This document shows, one piece after another, positions 11,341-21,138 of a DNA stretch of 64,000 bases. This stretch comes from an uncultured Collinsella sp. GTDB taxonomy: Bacteria > Actinomycetota > Coriobacteriia > Coriobacteriales > Coriobacteriaceae. Both the position numbers and the translations under genes were made by a program. Location: the NCBI GenBank assembly GCA_900552385.1, contig URZI01000009.1, forward strand, positions 1 through 64,000, in the 5' to 3' direction. Below the pieces are notes generated by a model. It was not told where the DNA came from. It ran no database searches and saw nothing but the letters and a program-made list of their open reading frames with translations. Position 1 is the stretch's first letter; each line of letters begins with the position of its first letter.

Positions 11341-11515
11341 ATAGGAAAACCTCTCCGATTATCTTGAGCGGTGGGCGATTATAGCAATGAGAAGTCTATA
11401 AAATGAGCAACAAAAGAATTCTTGGAAAACGATCGTTAACAGACGGCGCGCCAATTCTGCTTAGAAAGCAAGGTACGCAGGAACTCAATGTCGAAAACGC
11501 GGCTTCATCTTCGGG

Positions 11516-12343
11516 CTATCGCGCCTGCTCGGATACGCACAAGGACACCCCCATGAGCACGTCAATTTCGAGCCAACTCGCAACCGCACAATGAACTAGC
11601 AAAAGCAGCATATAAGCAAACGCCCCATAATAAAGTCCCTCATGTACAAGCGCCGTCACTGAAAGTGCCGACGGCAGCGCCGCACTCGAAACTACCCATC
11701 CAACAAGAACCTGGATAGCGCAACTTGCAACCAGGTTCCATGCCACCAGCAGCGTTGCGGGACGCGCGATTTCTCTGCAGGAGGAACGAAGCACCGTGAC
11801 CGAACGCATGATGTAGCGTGGTGCAAACCGAATGCCTCGTAGTCCCCTCTGCTCCACGTCCGCATCTTCAATTAACACGAATACGAACGACGCGGAAAGA
11901 AGCGTCACGATTACTGCCACCACAAGCGAGCACAACACCCCGAGCTGACTGCTCGCAAGCGAGGCAAAGACTACAATTGCCGATAAAATCAAGTGAACCA
12001 AATAAATTAGTAACGCCCCAGAAATCTGGAGGGGAACCGTCGAGGCCAAGAGACAAACCGGAGGGGTTCGAACAGGTTGCACCGTCTCTTTGGACCGGTC
12101 GACGGCAAATAATGAAAAAGCCACATTCGATAGAAGCAGGTTTAAAAAGGCCGCGACCACAGTGCAAATAAGCGTAATTGACGGATTGATATAGGCGAGC
12201 TCAGTTGCAACGTTTGATACACCAATTTGAAGCGCGCTCATAACAAACAAGGGGATATATAACGCCATCGTGCAGCCACTCCGGCATCCCTTCGCCCGAT
12301 CGCCCGATTCCAGAAAGACATTGAAGTTCTCTCGCAAGTTCAC
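11516..12343 (-). CDS. multi-pass membrane protein of unknown function
   Basis: The 275-residue protein has about six hydrophobic stretches (for example around residues 26-45, 55-80, 105-125, 130-155, 205-225 and 240-258) with a short basic N-terminal segment. I recognise no family motif. The topology resembles YesL-type accessory membrane proteins found next to sugar transport genes, and here it follows the GH4 gene on the same strand with a 90-base gap, so it may belong to the same unit. Base composition is lower in GC than the surrounding genes. Confidence 0.7.
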   Translation of the reverse strand: MNLRENFNVFLESGDRAKGCRSGCTMALYIPLFVMSALQIGVSNVATELAYINPSITLICTVVAAFLNLLLSNVAFSLFAVDRSKETVQPVRTPPVCLLASTVPLQISGALLIYLVHLILSAIVVFASLASSQLGVLCSLVVAVIVTLLSASFVFVLIEDADVEQRGLRGIRFAPRYIMRSVTVLRSSCREIARPATLLVAWNLVASCAIQVLVGWVVSSAALPSALSVTALVHEGLYYGAFAYMLLLLVHCAVASWLEIDVLMGVSLCVSEQAR

Positions 12344-12433
12344 TCTATACCCGTTTTCTTACTAGGCAGGGCGAACGGGCGCCAATATAAACGCCGGTCC
12401 GCCCATCCATAATTTCTAGTTTTAACGTCCAGA

Positions 12434-13807
12434 CTAGTCTGTCCAGCCGTCGATGTAGTCGCGGTTAAGCTCAAAGTACTGCGCGGCGATATCTTTCGCC
12501 AAGGAGTACGAATTAACGAGCGGGTGCATCGCGAGGCTCTCGACAATGTCGCGCTTCGATCGGTTAACGATGCCACGCGCCACGGTGCGCTCGTAGTACT
12601 TGACGCGACGAATCAATTCGAGGTTTCCCGCGGGCACAGAATCGGCTTCGACGCGATGCGGTACACAGCCATCGGTGGAGATATCGCACGTTGACTCAAT
12701 GACGTCTGTATCGAGAAGGCCGGGGATGGCGCCATTGTTGGGGGTGCACAGGATCATCTGCTGCGTCTTGCCAGAGCGAGCAATATCCATGAAACGGAGC
12801 GCGACACCTGCGTATCCGCCAGCATCTTTGCCGTACACGTCAAACGTCCACGGCTTGTCGCGGTGAATACCTGTCTCGGCCGCCATGTAGTTGTTTTCGC
12901 GCATTCCGTACCACTTCTCAAAGCACGCGAGGCCCTTTTCGAAGTCGTTCTCAATATCGATAGATGCAAGCTCGCTCGTCATTTCTCGATTAATTTCTTC
13001 GATTAGTTCGCCGCGCGTCTGGGGCGAAGAGAGAACGTTGGCGACGGCGCGCTCGCGATAGTAGAAATAGTATAGGTACTCATTTGGCACGCATCCGCGA
13101 TTTAGAACGAGATCCTTCTCGAAGAACCTAAGATCTGTATGAGCATATGCCCCGTCGTCGTGGATCAAGTCGGGCATGATGTCCTCGCCGTCAACCGTCA
13201 CATTGCGGAAGAACGAGAGGTGGTTGAGTCCATAGCACTCGCCCTGAACCGATGCGGGATCAACGCCTTTATACTCGGCAAACTGATGCAACATGCCCGA
13301 GGGGGCATCGCAAATGCCATAAGTAAAATCATAGCCCATATCGCGTAGGGCCTGAGATACGACGCCAGCGGGATTAGTAAAGTTAAACACCTTGACGCCC
13401 GGCTTTGCGTACTTCTTGATTAACTCGCAATACGAAGCAAGCGCAGGGACGGAGCGCATGGCAAAAGACACGCCGGCTGCGCCAGTCGTCTCTTGGCCAA
13501 GAACCCCATGCGAAAGAGCAATGCGCTCATCGCGAACGCGCATATGGTCCCCACCGACGCGAATCGTCGTGATCACATAATCGGCGTCCTTAACAGCCTC
13601 GACTGCATCGCCCGTCAGTGAAAAATTAAGCGTGGGGCAAAGCATGCCCGAGACATGGGCGGCAAGGCCACCGTAGATGCGCAGCTTCTCGGGATCATTA
13701 TCCATAAACACAAGTTCGTCGATCCCAAGCGATGACGCCTGCTGGGCTATGCTCTTTGCCAAAAACATGGAGCGGACGCCACCGCCACCTATGACCGTAA
13801 GTTTCAT
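12434..13807 (-). CDS. GH4 6-phospho-glucosidase
   Basis: The 457-residue protein is a family 4 glycoside hydrolase, which uses NAD+ and a divalent metal to cleave phosphorylated disaccharides by a redox mechanism. The N-terminal Rossmann motif is VIGGGGVRS (residues 5-13). FNFTNPAGV (141-149) and the metal-binding Cys166 in YGICDAPSG and His196 in GLNHLSF are all present. Whether it prefers alpha or beta linkages is not decided by these residues. The start at 13807 gives the canonical MKLTVIGG. It is divergent from the RpiR regulator and near a PTS permease, which fits uptake and cleavage of a sugar delivered as a phosphate. Confidence 0.92.
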   Translation of the reverse strand: MKLTVIGGGGVRSMFLAKSIAQQASSLGIDELVFMDNDPEKLRIYGGLAAHVSGMLCPTLNFSLTGDAVEAVKDADYVITTIRVGGDHMRVRDERIALSHGVLGQETTGAAGVSFAMRSVPALASYCELIKKYAKPGVKVFNFTNPAGVVSQALRDMGYDFTYGICDAPSGMLHQFAEYKGVDPASVQGECYGLNHLSFFRNVTVDGEDIMPDLIHDDGAYAHTDLRFFEKDLVLNRGCVPNEYLYYFYYRERAVANVLSSPQTRGELIEEINREMTSELASIDIENDFEKGLACFEKWYGMRENNYMAAETGIHRDKPWTFDVYGKDAGGYAGVALRFMDIARSGKTQQMILCTPNNGAIPGLLDTDVIESTCDISTDGCVPHRVEADSVPAGNLELIRRVKYYERTVARGIVNRSKRDIVESLAMHPLVNSYSLAKDIAAQYFELNRDYIDGWTD

Positions 13808-13885
13808 ATCGAAACCCCCAAATAGCACATTCAATATTGCATGGTTCGCCTGTGTTTGGATATTGTATCCAGCATGAAGGGCCGC

Positions 13886-13911
13886 TTCCCGCCCCGGCTG
13901 CAAGGCGGGAA
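13886..13911. promoter_or_regulatory. inverted repeat in the GH4/rpiR divergent control region
   Basis: TTCCCGCC and GGCGGGAA are separated by 10 bases between the divergent starts. It could be an operator or a leader hairpin of the rpiR transcript. The sequence does not decide between these. Confidence 0.4.
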
Positions 13912-13981
13912 AGGAATTCCCCAAGGAGTTATTATTTACGCAACGGAAGCGGCCATACACGTCCGGCGGGAAGGGGCACCG

Positions 13982-14734
13982 ATGGTTGATAAAAAGCAGA
14001 TTTCCAAGCTCTACTCAGCCGCAAAGCTATCCGAAACCGAGCAAAGCGTACTCGAATACCTGCTCAACAATATCGACACCCTCGATGATATTGGCATAAA
14101 ACCTGTCGCCATGGCATGCTTCACCAGCATGACGACAGTCATCAGGCTTTCGAAAAAGCTCGGCTACCGTGGCTACCGCGAAATGATGTACGATCTCAAG
14201 CACCTTCAGCATGTCTCCCGCGAAATGAATCAATCACTCAAAGACAGTAGCGTCCACTTCATATGCCATACCGGAGATGTAGACGTATTCATCGCCGCAC
14301 TGCATCGCAACAGAATGATCAGAGTAAACGGAGAGGGTTTCTCACGCATCGTTGCGCAGTACATGGCGACCAAGCTCGTTGGACTTGGCTTTTTGGCCGT
14401 CATACAGGACTTCCTAGAAACCGATCAGTTTGTCGAATCCAACCGAAATACGCTCAGCTGCATGATGCTCATATCCAAATCGGGCCAGACAGAAGCCATC
14501 CTGGAAACCGCAAGGGCATGCCACGACGCGGGCATTACGACCCTCGCTTTTACCGGCAACGAAGACAGCGAGCTCGCCAAGACGGCAGACGCGATCTTTA
14601 CGATACATGACGATCACCCAATGGATCTTAAGAACGTTAAGCCTAACTGCTTTACCGGAAGTTGTATTCTCGCATTCGAAGAACTATTGAGTATCTGCCT
14701 TGACAATCTAAAACAAGAAGGCTTGGCCCCCTAA
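13982..14734 (+). CDS. RpiR/MurR family transcriptional regulator
   Basis: The 250-residue protein has an N-terminal RpiR-type helix-turn-helix (residues 1-75, with MACFTSMTTVIRLSKKLGY as the recognition part) and a C-terminal SIS sugar-phosphate-binding domain, including SKSGQTEAIL and TTLAFTGNEDS. Such regulators sense phosphosugars. The ATG at 13982 is chosen because GGGAAGGGG precedes it and the family usually begins at this point. It lies between the GH4 enzyme and the PTS permease and most likely controls both. Confidence 0.88.
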   Translation: MVDKKQISKLYSAAKLSETEQSVLEYLLNNIDTLDDIGIKPVAMACFTSMTTVIRLSKKLGYRGYREMMYDLKHLQHVSREMNQSLKDSSVHFICHTGDVDVFIAALHRNRMIRVNGEGFSRIVAQYMATKLVGLGFLAVIQDFLETDQFVESNRNTLSCMMLISKSGQTEAILETARACHDAGITTLAFTGNEDSELAKTADAIFTIHDDHPMDLKNVKPNCFTGSCILAFEELLSICLDNLKQEGLAP

Positions 14735-14796
14735 ATCATGCGATAGGAAGCCAAGCCCTGGAATTGCGCTATGCAATTGCAAGCCACTTGCGCGTT

Positions 14797-16461
14797 TTAC
14801 TCGTCACCGAGAACGTCGTGCACCTCAGAAGCGACTTCGCCGACACGAGGACCGTAAACGACCTGAATTGCCTTGTCGCTCAGGCGAATAACGCCCATAG
14901 CTTCAAGATTCTTGGTGAACACCTCGTCGTCTGCAACCTTAGAACCATCCTTGACAATCACGCGAAGACGTGAGATGCAGTTGTCAAGATCATCAATGTT
15001 GTCGGCTCCACCAAGCGCTTCGACAATGCCGACAGCAAGCGCGCTGTCCTTGGTCGCATGGCCCTGGACTGCCTTCTCGGGAGTGCTACCAGACTCGCCC
15101 TTTGCCTCAGCGGCCTTTGCCTCGAACTCGGCTCTGCTGTTGATCAACTCAATATCGTCACCATCATCTCGACCGGGCGTCTTGATATCGAACTTAGTAA
15201 TAAAGAACCGGAAGAGGAAGAAAGCTGCCAGGAAAAAGGCGGGGAGCAGAATAAGGTACGGAAGCAGATTAAGCTTCTCGGGGCGGAATAAGAATGGGAT
15301 CAGGTCCTTGATATTTCCCTGGTACACCGAAACGCCCATTGCTTCCGAGAGAACTTCACCCAGTCCGGAAAGCGGAGCGTAAACGCCAAAGTAGAGCCAG
15401 GGGGCGGCAAACAGGAACGTAAAGAGAATAGGCTCCGTAACACCAAAGAAAACAGTCGAAATCACTGTGGGGATTAAAAGACCAGCAACCTTCTTGCGGT
15501 TCTGGGGCTTGGCACAAGACCACATAGCAAGGGCGATGCCCGGGAACAACGCATAATCGTTAATGCCATAACCAGCCATGAAGGCCCTAACCAAGAGCTT
15601 GTCGCTGCTGGGAGAAGCGAGCTGTGCAAGCTGAATGGCGCTATTGCCCACCACGCGCGTTCCATCGACGACCATGGAGCCGCCAAGCTCAGTCCAATAC
15701 ATGGGCGTCTCGAGCAGCGGATGCAAGCCAAACGGCACAAGGCTCTCGAGCACCCAGCGATAGACAAACGTACCGACCAGACCGGAGCCTTTCACGAACG
15801 TCGCAATACCCGAGAAGCATCCACCGATGACGGGCCAGACGAAGTACATGATGCCGCCCAGGATGCCACCGGCGACCAGCGATACAATGGGGACCGTTCG
15901 ACTGCCCGCAAAAAACGCCAGCGCCGTTGGAAGCTTGGTCTTGTAAAAACGGCCGGTGATCCAAGCGACCAGGCAGCCCACGATAATGCCGCCAAAGACA
16001 CCAGAGCTGTAGCCAAAAAAGCCGAGCGAGGTAGTGTAGAGTGCGGACTGCTCACTCGCCTGAATGGACGTAAGGCCGACCTTCTGAAGAGCTTCCACCG
16101 TTGTATTGTCGGCAGCCAAGCCAGCTGCTCCAAGCAGAATCTCAACCGTCTTGAGCATGGTGAGATAGCAGACAAGGGCAGAAAAGGCAGCCCAGCCCTT
16201 CTCTTTGCGAGACAAGGAGAAGGCACAGCCGACGGCAAACAAAACACCGAGGTTTCCAATGATTACCTCGCCGAGACCCTTAAATACCGAGAAGAACGTA
16301 AAGAGCGGCGAAGCGGCATACCAGTCCCAATTAACGCCAAGGGACACAAGGGTCAGTTCGGTCGTAAAAACGCTACCGATACCCAAAAAGAGACCGGAAA
16401 TGGCAATGAGCGTAATCGGAACGAGCATTGCCTTTCCGAACGATTGGAATTTTTCTTTCAT
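14797..16461 (-). CDS. PTS sugar transporter EIICB, glucose family
   Basis: The 554-residue protein imports and phosphorylates a sugar across the membrane. An EIIC membrane domain fills residues 1-410, with ten or so hydrophobic segments and the GVTEPILF motif of the glucose/maltose class. A linker follows, then an EIIB domain at about 475-554 with the phospho-cysteine C495 in DLDNCISRLRV. GAGGAGGG precedes the ATG at 16461. No EIIA is attached; the stand-alone EIIA at 20538 may supply it. The neighbouring GH4 enzyme suggests a disaccharide substrate. Confidence 0.92.
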   Translation of the reverse strand: MKEKFQSFGKAMLVPITLIAISGLFLGIGSVFTTELTLVSLGVNWDWYAASPLFTFFSVFKGLGEVIIGNLGVLFAVGCAFSLSRKEKGWAAFSALVCYLTMLKTVEILLGAAGLAADNTTVEALQKVGLTSIQASEQSALYTTSLGFFGYSSGVFGGIIVGCLVAWITGRFYKTKLPTALAFFAGSRTVPIVSLVAGGILGGIMYFVWPVIGGCFSGIATFVKGSGLVGTFVYRWVLESLVPFGLHPLLETPMYWTELGGSMVVDGTRVVGNSAIQLAQLASPSSDKLLVRAFMAGYGINDYALFPGIALAMWSCAKPQNRKKVAGLLIPTVISTVFFGVTEPILFTFLFAAPWLYFGVYAPLSGLGEVLSEAMGVSVYQGNIKDLIPFLFRPEKLNLLPYLILLPAFFLAAFFLFRFFITKFDIKTPGRDDGDDIELINSRAEFEAKAAEAKGESGSTPEKAVQGHATKDSALAVGIVEALGGADNIDDLDNCISRLRVIVKDGSKVADDEVFTKNLEAMGVIRLSDKAIQVVYGPRVGEVASEVHDVLGDE

Positions 16462-16630
16462 CAATTCCCTCCTCAATGAGCCTCTACAAACGACTATTGC
16501 ATCCCACGTCCCCACACAGGCGAAACGGAAGACATGTTCGGCAATAGAAACAAAGTGATTGTAGAAAGGGGCGCACAAAATACGCATCGCCATCGCGTAA
16601 TACGGTTAAATCGACCGACGATTGCAAGTA

Positions 16631-16646
16631 TTTACGAATCCGTAAA
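16631..16646. promoter_or_regulatory. candidate operator palindrome upstream of the PTS gene
   Basis: TTTACGAATCCGTAAA is a 6-4-6 inverted repeat about 170 bases upstream of the EIICB start, in the 16462-16775 gap between the PTS gene and the end of feoB. It could be a regulator binding site. I see no copy in the GH4/rpiR control region. Confidence 0.4.
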
Positions 16647-16775
16647 CGGCAGCAAATAGGCAGCGAACGGCAATCTGCAGCGTAGGACAGTCCCCGCAGG
16701 CCGACAATTGACGGTATTTTGGCTCATTTTTATTGAATTGTTGCTCGCCCAAAAGCGCGGAGCATCAACGCGCCC

Positions 16776-19136
16776 CTAAGCCAATCCCAGCAATATGCCC
16801 GCCGAATGCACGACGAACGCCACGATCCAGGCGACCGTCACTTGAAATGCGAATACGGCCACGGCATAGCGCGCGCCCAGCTCACTCTTGACGGCGCCGA
16901 TTGCCGCCACACAAGGCGGGTACAGCAACGTAAAGACCAAGAACACGTAGGCGGTAAACGGCGAAAACATGGTCGACAGCGCCGCGGGCGACGTTGCGCC
17001 CAAAAGCACCGTGAGCGTCGAGATGACGCTCTCCTTGGCAATGAGCCCCGTGACGAGCGCCGTCGAGGCGCGCCAGTCGCCAAAGCCGAGCGGGGCCAAC
17101 ACCGGCGCGATGATGCTGCCCAGACCGGCAAGCAGGCTTTGCGACTGGTCGGCGACCACGTTAAAGCGGATGTCGAACGTCTGAAGGAACCAGATGACCA
17201 CGGTCGCGGCAAAGATAATGGTAAAGGCCTTGGTGATGAAGTCCTTGGCCTTATCCCATGCCAGCATCACCGTCGTCTTGACGCTCGGCAGGCGGTAATT
17301 GGGGAGCTCCATGATAAACGGCACCGGGTCGCCCTTAAATGCCGTGCGGTTGAGCACCAAAGCCGCGACGCAGCCGACCACGATACCGATCAGATAGAGC
17401 GAGACCATGGCGGGAACCGTCGCCTGCGGGAAAAACGCCCCGCACAGCAAGCCGTAAACCGGCAGCTTGGCTGAGCAGCTCATAAACGGCGTGAGCATGA
17501 CCGTCATCTTGCGGTCGTGCTCGGATGGGAGCGTACGGGTCGACATGATAGCCGGCACGGTGCAGCCAAAACCGACGAGCATGGGCACGAAACTGCGACC
17601 CGACAGGCCAAAGCGACGCAACACCTTATCCATGACAAAGGCCACGCGCGCCATGTATCCGGAGTCTTCCAGAATGGAGAGGAACAAAAAGAGCACGACG
17701 ATAATCGGCAGGAAGGTCAGCACACTGCCCACGCCCGTAAGCACGCCGTCGACAGCCAGCGAGCGCACCACGTCGTTGGTACCGAACGCCTTGAGGCCCG
17801 CATCGGCCGAGGCGATGATGGCAGCGATACCGTCCTCCATGAGTCCCTGCAACGCCGCGCCGATCACGCCAAACGTCAGCCAAAAGACGAGGCCCATGAT
17901 CACCAGAAACGCCGGAATGGCTGTGTAACGACCTGTCAGGATGCGGTCAATCTTGACGGAGCGCACGTGCTCGCGGCTTTCGTGCGGTTTGACGACGCAA
18001 CGCCCGCACACGTCGCCGATAAAGCTAAAACGCATATCGGCCAGCGCAGATAGGCGGTCGGTGCCGGCCTCGCCCTCCATCTGGGTGATGATGTGCTCGA
18101 TAGCGTCGAGCTCATTGCGATCCAGGTGAAGCGCCTCGGTTACCAGCTCATCGCCCTCGACCAGCTTGGTCGCCGCAAAGCGCACCGGGATGTGCGCCGT
18201 CACGGCATGGTCCTCGATCAGGTTAGCAATACCGTGGATGCAGCGATGCAGCGCACCGCCGTCCGGACCGTCGGGCGCGCAAAAGTCCAGGCGACCAGGG
18301 CGCTCGCGGAACCGCGCCACGTGCAGGGCGTGGTCCACCAGCTCGCCGATGCCCTCGTTGCGGGCAGCGCTAATGGGGACAACGGGCACGCCCAACAGGC
18401 TCTCGAGCAAGTTGACGTCTACGGCGCCGCCGTTGGCGGTCACCTCGTCCATCATGTTGAGCGCGATGACCATAGGACGGTCAAGCTCCATGAGCTGCAG
18501 TGTCAGGTACAGGTTGCGCTCGATGTTGGTGGCGTCAATGATGTCGATGATGGCGTCCGGACGCTCGTCGAGGATGAACTGACGGCTCACGACCTCCTCG
18601 CCTGTGTACGGCGACAGGGAGTAAATGCCGGGCAGGTCGGTAACGCTCGCCTCGGGATGGTTACGGATGGTGCCATCTTTGCGGTCGACCGTCACGCCGG
18701 GAAAGTTACCGACGTGCTGGTTGGAGCCCGTCAGCTGGTTGAATAACGTGGTCTTGCCGCAGTTTTGGTTGCCGGCGAGGGCAAAGTGCAGAGGCGCGCC
18801 CTCGGGCACGGCCGTCTTTGCCGCACGGGGCGAATACGTCCCCTCGCCCAGGGCCGGATGCTCCGTCATGCCGATTGCGGCGTTAGCGCGCGGACCCGTA
18901 TCGGTGTCGTGAATACCCACAAGCTCGATGCGAGCGGCATCGTCCTTGCGCAGTGTCAACTCGTAGCCACGCAGGCGGATCTCGAGCGGGTCGCCCATGG
19001 GGGCGTACTTCATCATGGTGACTTCGGTGCCCGGCGTTAGACCCATGTCCAAAATATGCTGTCGGAGTGCCTGATCGTCCGATGCCACCGATGCGACAAC
19101 GGCGTCCTTTCCAATCTCGAGTGTATCGAGCTTCAC
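16776..19136 (-). CDS. feoB: ferrous iron transporter, FeoA-FeoB fusion
   Basis: The 786-residue protein imports Fe2+. Residues 1-75 form a FeoA/SH3-like domain (MGLTPGTEVTMMKYAPMGDP is typical). A G-protein domain follows with GNQNCGKTT at 122-130, DLPGIYSLSPYTGEE, NMMDE and a SAARNEG G5 motif. The C-terminal half is a membrane domain with two gate halves, including GFGCTVPAIMSTRTL and the Cys-containing FMSCSAKLPVYGLLC. FeoA fused in front of FeoB is a known arrangement in some anaerobes. Repeats in the upstream region suggest an iron-responsive repressor. Confidence 0.95.
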   Translation of the reverse strand: MKLDTLEIGKDAVVASVASDDQALRQHILDMGLTPGTEVTMMKYAPMGDPLEIRLRGYELTLRKDDAARIELVGIHDTDTGPRANAAIGMTEHPALGEGTYSPRAAKTAVPEGAPLHFALAGNQNCGKTTLFNQLTGSNQHVGNFPGVTVDRKDGTIRNHPEASVTDLPGIYSLSPYTGEEVVSRQFILDERPDAIIDIIDATNIERNLYLTLQLMELDRPMVIALNMMDEVTANGGAVDVNLLESLLGVPVVPISAARNEGIGELVDHALHVARFRERPGRLDFCAPDGPDGGALHRCIHGIANLIEDHAVTAHIPVRFAATKLVEGDELVTEALHLDRNELDAIEHIITQMEGEAGTDRLSALADMRFSFIGDVCGRCVVKPHESREHVRSVKIDRILTGRYTAIPAFLVIMGLVFWLTFGVIGAALQGLMEDGIAAIIASADAGLKAFGTNDVVRSLAVDGVLTGVGSVLTFLPIIVVLFLFLSILEDSGYMARVAFVMDKVLRRFGLSGRSFVPMLVGFGCTVPAIMSTRTLPSEHDRKMTVMLTPFMSCSAKLPVYGLLCGAFFPQATVPAMVSLYLIGIVVGCVAALVLNRTAFKGDPVPFIMELPNYRLPSVKTTVMLAWDKAKDFITKAFTIIFAATVVIWFLQTFDIRFNVVADQSQSLLAGLGSIIAPVLAPLGFGDWRASTALVTGLIAKESVISTLTVLLGATSPAALSTMFSPFTAYVFLVFTLLYPPCVAAIGAVKSELGARYAVAVFAFQVTVAWIVAFVVHSAGILLGLA

Positions 19137-19185
19137 GTCCGTGTTCCTCCCCCGGCGCCCACAGGGCGTTGCATTTTGTTTATCT

Positions 19186-19211
19186 TGGCTAACCGTTTGC
19201 CATGGCTAACC
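19186..19211. promoter_or_regulatory. repeated GGTTAGCCA sites upstream of feoAB
   Basis: TGGCTAACC occurs twice with 17-base spacing (19186-19194 and 19203-19211), 50-75 bases upstream of the feoAB start. On the gene strand this reads GGTTAGCCA, close to the half-site of DtxR/IdeR boxes. The full DtxR palindrome is not present. Confidence 0.4.
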
Positions 19212-19265
19212 AATTGTAACCATGCATGATAGCGCGAACACACAGCGACGTTCAATCAACAGATC

Positions 19266-19294
19266 GGTGCAAGGGGGACGGATTACTTTGCACC
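19266..19294. repeat. GGGGAC-type intergenic hairpin
   Basis: GGTGCAA and TTGCACC flank a GGGGGACGG core. This is one of the dispersed small hairpins seen in gaps through the window. Confidence 0.6.
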
Positions 19295-19364
19295 AAGCCC
19301 TTGAGAGCTAGAGCGATGCCGATGTCTTGGAACCGACAGCGAAAGCCCGCTAGAGCGGCAAGTG

Positions 19365-19392
19365 GTTACGGCGTTTGGTAAAACGCCGTAAC
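19365..19392. terminator. hairpin at the end of the esterase gene
   Basis: A perfect 12-bp stem (GTTACGGCGTTT / AAACGCCGTAAC) with a 4-base loop overlaps the esterase stop codon. It lacks a T run on the gene strand, so it may stabilise the 3' end rather than terminate by itself. Confidence 0.5.
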
Positions 19393-20294
19393 TAAAACCC
19401 GTGGCGCTCCAGAAAGCGGAAAGCCAGGTGGATCCAAGGGCGGACTGCCACCTGTTTGTCCTCGTTATCGACCGCGGTGTTGGCGTTGCCGAGCGAAAGG
19501 CCGTGACCGCCCTGGTCGAAGACGTGCATCTCGCATGCAACGCCCTCCTCGGCCATGCGCTGCGCAAACGGGTAGACCTGCGCGATCGGCGCCGTCTTGT
19601 CGTCGGACACGCCCCACACAAAGGTCGGTGGCATCTGACGCGAAACATGCGTGGTGGGGCAGATGTCGGCCAGATGCTCGTCAGTTGCCTCGCCGCCCGT
19701 CACCATCGACAGGTAGTCGTTGAGCAAATCGCGCCCCGTCTTGCCGCCCGTCTTGGGCACACGCAAGTCAATGCGCGGATCGCGCGTCTGCATGTCGCGC
19801 ACATAGGCAAAGTCGAGCAATGGATAGCCCAGCACCACGGCATCGGGACGAATGTCGTCCGGACGCGCCCCGGCAAGTGCCGCAAAGGGGCCGGTCTTCC
19901 ACTGTGTTGCCAGCGAGGCGCAAATCATGCCGCCAGCAGAAAAGCCCACGACGCACACGCGCTTAGGATCGACATGCCACTCGTCGGCGTTGGCGCGCAC
20001 CGTGGCGACCATCTTGGCAAGATCTGCCTGGGGGTGCGGAAAGCTCACGTCACCCGTAGAACTCGTGACATAGTTGAGCACAAAGGCCTGGTAACCGTGA
20101 TCCAAAAACGCAAACGCCACAGGATCCTGCTCATGCGGAGCGATATGCGTAAACGCACCTCCGCCACAGATAATCACCGCGGGGCGGCGGCCATTCGGTT
20201 TATCGGGCAACGGCTCGGCACCCAAATACGTAAACGTCGCCGGATAATCCTCGGTCGGCTCCTCGCCCCACAGCGCATGGTTCTCGACAATCAT
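19392..20294 (-). CDS. alpha/beta-hydrolase esterase (COG0657 type)
   Basis: The 300-residue protein is an alpha/beta hydrolase similar to acetyl-esterases and xylan esterases. It shows the oxyanion-hole segment CGGGAF near residue 43, the nucleophile elbow GFSAGG with S119, and a catalytic His in DQGGHGLSL near the C-terminus. There is no signal peptide, so it is likely cytoplasmic. The start at 20294 is preceded by AAGGGAG; a longer frame upstream has no such site. The natural substrate is not evident. Confidence 0.85.
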   Translation of the reverse strand: MIVENHALWGEEPTEDYPATFTYLGAEPLPDKPNGRRPAVIICGGGAFTHIAPHEQDPVAFAFLDHGYQAFVLNYVTSSTGDVSFPHPQADLAKMVATVRANADEWHVDPKRVCVVGFSAGGMICASLATQWKTGPFAALAGARPDDIRPDAVVLGYPLLDFAYVRDMQTRDPRIDLRVPKTGGKTGRDLLNDYLSMVTGGEATDEHLADICPTTHVSRQMPPTFVWGVSDDKTAPIAQVYPFAQRMAEEGVACEMHVFDQGGHGLSLGNANTAVDNEDKQVAVRPWIHLAFRFLERHGF

Positions 20295-20480
20295 ATGTGC
20301 TCCCTTCGCGCAAATTATGCGCCCTTGTTTTTCGCCTTCAAGCGTACCCCACTTGAACCCGTGGCGCAGAAACACTCCGGCAATAAGTTTCCCTTCAACT
20401 GATATATCACATAATCCCAGTTCAGAGGTATCGTTGAGCAGCGTAGAATAGGGGCGTTGACCAAGCCGCGAAACACATGT

Positions 20481-20490
20481 GAAACGTTTC
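20481..20490. promoter_or_regulatory. candidate LacI/CcpA-type operator
   Basis: GAAACGTTTC is a perfect 10-bp palindrome inside TGTGAAACGTTTCCGGCA, 48 bases before the EIIA start. The core resembles operators of LacI-family regulators. Confidence 0.4.
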
Positions 20491-20537
20491 CGGCAAACCA
20501 AACGCGCGATATGCGCCTATTTAAGTTGGAGGCAACT

Positions 20538-21101
20538 ATGGGTCTGCTCGATTCGCTTAAGTCCACCTTCACCTCGACCGGCGAGGCGTCCGTTCCGCCC
20601 GCAGCAAGCTTCGCTACCCGCGAAGGCGTCATCTATGCCCCCGTCAACGGCGTGCTCGTCAACCTGAACGAGGTTCCCGACGAGACGATCGCCTCGGGCA
20701 TGCTTGGCCAGGGCTATGGCATCGAGCCCATTACCGGCACCATCTATGCGCCCGCCAACGGCCGCATCGGTGCCACCACTGTCACCAACCACTCCATCGG
20801 CATGATCACCGAGGACGGCCTGCGCGTGTTCATCCATGTTGGCCTGGGCACCGTGGAAATGAACGGCAAGGGTTTTGCCCGCTTTGTCGAGATGGGCGAT
20901 GTGGTCAAGGCAGGCCAGCCGCTCATCAGCTTCGACCGCGAGGCCATTAAGGCCGCTGGTCACGAGGACATCGTGACCGTCATCGTCTCCGAGCTCGATC
21001 GTCTTAAGAGCATCGACCATGTCGGCGAGTCTGGAACGCTTATCGGTGGCAACCCGCTCGTCAAGCTTGGCGACCCGCTGCTGGTTGCCAAGACCAAGTA
21101 G
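20538..21101 (+). CDS. PTS EIIA component, glucose family
   Basis: The 187-residue protein is a free-standing EIIA of the glucose (Crr-like) class. It passes phosphate from HPr to EIIB and can act as a regulator. The two active-site histidines are visible as H85 in TNHSIGM and H100 in VFIHVGLGTVEMNG, the latter being the phosphorylated one. The ATG at 20538 has TTGGAGG upstream. There is no EIIB or EIIC next to it, so it may serve several permeases, including the EIICB at 14797. The gene is followed by a strong terminator. Confidence 0.92.
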   Translation: MGLLDSLKSTFTSTGEASVPPAASFATREGVIYAPVNGVLVNLNEVPDETIASGMLGQGYGIEPITGTIYAPANGRIGATTVTNHSIGMITEDGLRVFIHVGLGTVEMNGKGFARFVEMGDVVKAGQPLISFDREAIKAAGHEDIVTVIVSELDRLKSIDHVGESGTLIGGNPLVKLGDPLLVAKTK

Positions 21102-21138
21102 CCAGGCCCCACGCCACACAGCCAAAAGGCACCTCGTC

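Noticed and set aside
11403..11594. 63-codon plus-strand frame after the MFS promoter
   Set aside because: It has no ribosome-binding site, overlaps the end of the minus-strand membrane protein gene and shows no family features.
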